Assembly: GCA_937868245.1 (NCBI GenBank)
Contig: CALMMI010000715.1
Coordinates: forward strand, 1 to 6,389
From: an uncultured Ignavibacteria bacterium
GTDB lineage: Bacteria; Bacteroidota; Ignavibacteria; Kapaibacteriales; UBA961
Reading direction: 5' to 3'
DNA length: 6,389 nucleotides
Shown one piece after another: positions 5,325-6,389 of this stretch; position 1 is the first letter of the stretch, and every line of letters begins with the position of its first letter. The notes under the pieces were generated by a model. The model ran no database searches and was not told where the DNA came from. It saw nothing but the letters and a program-made list of their open reading frames with translations. The position numbers and the translations under genes were made by a program.

Positions 5325-5768
5325 CTATTGATTTTTTTTATCTATCACTTTTTTAAGAAAATGTTGGATTACAAATTTTAATTGACCAAAATCAGTAGAC
5401 TTACGTATATATTCTTCTGCACCCATTTTAGAAAGGGTTTTAATTATATTCTGCTCATAATCCATATCTCTGGCAAATGAAGTAGAAAATACGCATACTG
5501 ATAAAGCTTTCAATTTATCATTTTCTTTGATTTCTGATAAACACTCGAAACCGGTTTTGCGCGGCATACTCAGGTCCAGGAAAAGAATATCCGGAAGATT
5601 TTCTGAATTTATTTCTAAATAATCCATCAACTGTTCACCATCTTGTATCGAAGTAAGATGAGTTTCAATAGGTATTTCTCTTAATGCTTTTTCAAAGAAA
5701 AAGCGGTCGTCAATATCGTCTTCTGCCAGAAGTATATATAATGGGGTACTTAGAAGGTTAGTGCTCAT
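5325..5768 (-). CDS. Rcp1-like single-domain response regulator (receiver 3, variant)
   Basis: A 147-residue receiver with acidic pocket LLAEDD (E16, D17, D18), expected phospho-acceptor D65 in FLDLSMPRKTG, switch S95/T96 in FSTS and K123. It departs from its two neighbours in two ways. The conserved Lys is followed by Ser (IRKSTDF) instead of Pro, and the stretch between the switch residue and that Lys is 6 residues longer (28 against 22), which lengthens helix 4 or its loop. It should still accept phosphate, but its output face may behave differently. No output domain is present. The ATG at 5766-5768 is 88 bp after the preceding receiver stop. I see no -7 box there, so read-through from upstream is likely. 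Confidence 0.94.
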   Translation of the reverse strand: MSTNLLSTPLYILLAEDDIDDRFFFEKALREIPIETHLTSIQDGEQLMDYLEINSENLPDILFLDLSMPRKTGFECLSEIKENDKLKALSVCVFSTSFARDMDYEQNIIKTLSKMGAEEYIRKSTDFGQLKFVIQHFLKKVIDKKNQ

Positions 5769-5856
5769 AATAAAAAGACTTAGGTAAAATTCGAATAGAT
5801 TTTTATAGATAAGGAATTATTAGTAATCCTGCATTTATAAAAAGAAGTTGAAAAAA

Positions 5857-6288
5857 TTACATTCTCTCCATATACCATTTTAATTCCTTTTCCATTTTTT
5901 TATACCTGAAAATAGTGGTGATTATTTTTTGCAGGCGTAAAAATGCTGTTTCACTTTTTACCACATAGTCAAACGCCCTGTGATGCATACAGTTTATTGC
6001 AACATCAATACTATCCTGTGATGATAGCATAACAATGGGAATATCAGGATTATATGCTTTTATTTTATCTAAAGTCTCTATTCCGTTTATTGCATTTTTA
6101 TCTATACCGTCCAAGTGATAATCTAGGATAATAACATCCGGATTGTGCAGTAAACTCTCAATGCAAAGTTCTCCTGTAGGATATGTTTCAATGATAAAAT
6201 CGGCATGTTCCAGAAATTCAATTTCTAATAATTTTAAGAATACTGCATCATCATCTACTAAGAATATTTTAATTCTATCGTTTTTCAT
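5857..6288 (-). CDS. Single-domain response regulator of a different receiver type (receiver 4)
   Basis: A 143-residue receiver beginning MKNDRIKIFLVDDD. Upstream in-frame starts exist (TTG at 6346-6348, ATG at 6334-6336). I prefer the ATG at 6286-6288 because it forms a 4-bp ATGA overlap with the stop of the preceding frame and the upstream residues are not receiver-like. Key residues are D12/D13, phospho-acceptor D56 in IILDYHLDG, S89/S90 in MLSS and K111 in DYVVKSE, where Ser rather than Pro follows the Lys. It lacks the PRKNG motif of the other three receivers and belongs to a separate REC subgroup. It ends in a basic, aromatic helix (IFRYKKMEKELKWYMERM), possibly an interaction surface. 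No DNA-binding domain is attached. Its link to the upstream partial gene suggests both act in one relay. Confidence 0.92.
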   Translation of the reverse strand: MKNDRIKIFLVDDDAVFLKLLEIEFLEHADFIIETYPTGELCIESLLHNPDVIILDYHLDGIDKNAINGIETLDKIKAYNPDIPIVMLSSQDSIDVAINCMHHRAFDYVVKSETAFLRLQKIITTIFRYKKMEKELKWYMERM

Positions 6289-6389
6289 GGGTTGGATTTT
6301 TTTATTAAGTGAAATTCTTCTTCCAATTCTTGACATGCTTGTACACAAATTTTCTCCAGATGTAAAACCATTTCCAGTATTTCATCGGT
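6285..6389 (-). CDS. C-terminal fragment of an unidentified protein, possibly Hpt-like
   Basis: The minus strand is open from the window edge for 34 codons and ends at TGA (6285-6287). The visible residues (TDEILEMVLHLEKICVQA, then CQELEEEFHLIKKSNP) form one or two amphipathic helices. The TGA overlaps the ATG of receiver 4 by four bases, the usual sign of a coupled operon pair and the main reason to accept this frame. A helical C-terminus before a receiver gene would fit a histidine phosphotransfer (Hpt) domain, but the catalytic part lies outside the window, so the function is a guess. Confidence 0.6.
   Translation of the reverse strand, partial: TDEILEMVLHLEKICVQACQELEEEFHLIKKSNP

Noticed and set aside
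4385..6288. Transcription-factor response regulators
   Set aside because: All four proteins are 143-150 residues, just the length of a receiver, with no room for a helix-turn-helix or LytTR domain.
6289..6348. Upstream starts (TTG at 6348, ATG at 6336) for receiver 4
   Set aside because: They would overlap the partial upstream gene extensively. The ATG at 6288 gives a clean 4-bp ATGA coupling and a normal receiver N-terminus.

Overview
The window looks like chromosomal DNA of a member of the Bacteroidota. This is an inference from several signs: AT-rich start regions with little Shine-Dalgarno sequence, a TAnnTTTG-type -7 box, single-domain Rcp1-like response regulators, a soluble phytochrome-type histidine kinase, and a DUF3494 ice-binding-like protein joined to Ig-like repeats. 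Every convincing gene is on the minus strand, so the window reads from right to left.

Right end (about 6389 to 2818): a compact run of signalling genes. It starts with the last 34 residues of an unidentified protein. This overlaps by 4 bp (ATGA) a stand-alone receiver protein (5857-6288). Three related Rcp1-like receivers follow (5325-5768, 4834-5277, 4385-4837), the last two again joined by an ATGA overlap. The run ends with a 502-residue soluble histidine kinase (2818-4326). The kinase has no membrane segment and no PAS or GAF domain that I can see. Its N-terminal half is a long predicted coiled coil made of ten in-frame 21-residue repeats that run straight into the phospho-accepting helix. 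None of the four receivers carries a DNA-binding or enzymatic output domain, so the cluster looks like a phosphorelay or protein-interaction module rather than a classical transcriptional two-component pair.

Middle (2817 to 1565): a 116-bp gap with two adjacent inverted repeats precedes a small SRPBCC/AHSA1-type protein (2273-2701). A gene-poor stretch of about 700 bp follows. It holds a 191-bp element bounded by near-perfect inverted repeats with internal hairpins (2045-2235), which could be a structured RNA, a MITE-like element or a large terminator. It also holds a 20-bp imperfect palindrome, a candidate -7 box and a possible 23-codon leader ORF upstream of the last gene.

Left end (1564 to 1): a secreted DUF3494 ice-binding-like protein with a signal peptide, one DUF3494 domain and at least two and a half 101-residue Ig-like (HYDIN / choice-of-anchor D type) repeats. 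It is cut by the window edge before its C-terminus.

The most notable items are the unexplained 191-bp inverted-repeat element, the internally repetitive kinase, and the arrangement of three paralogous output-less receivers ahead of that kinase.
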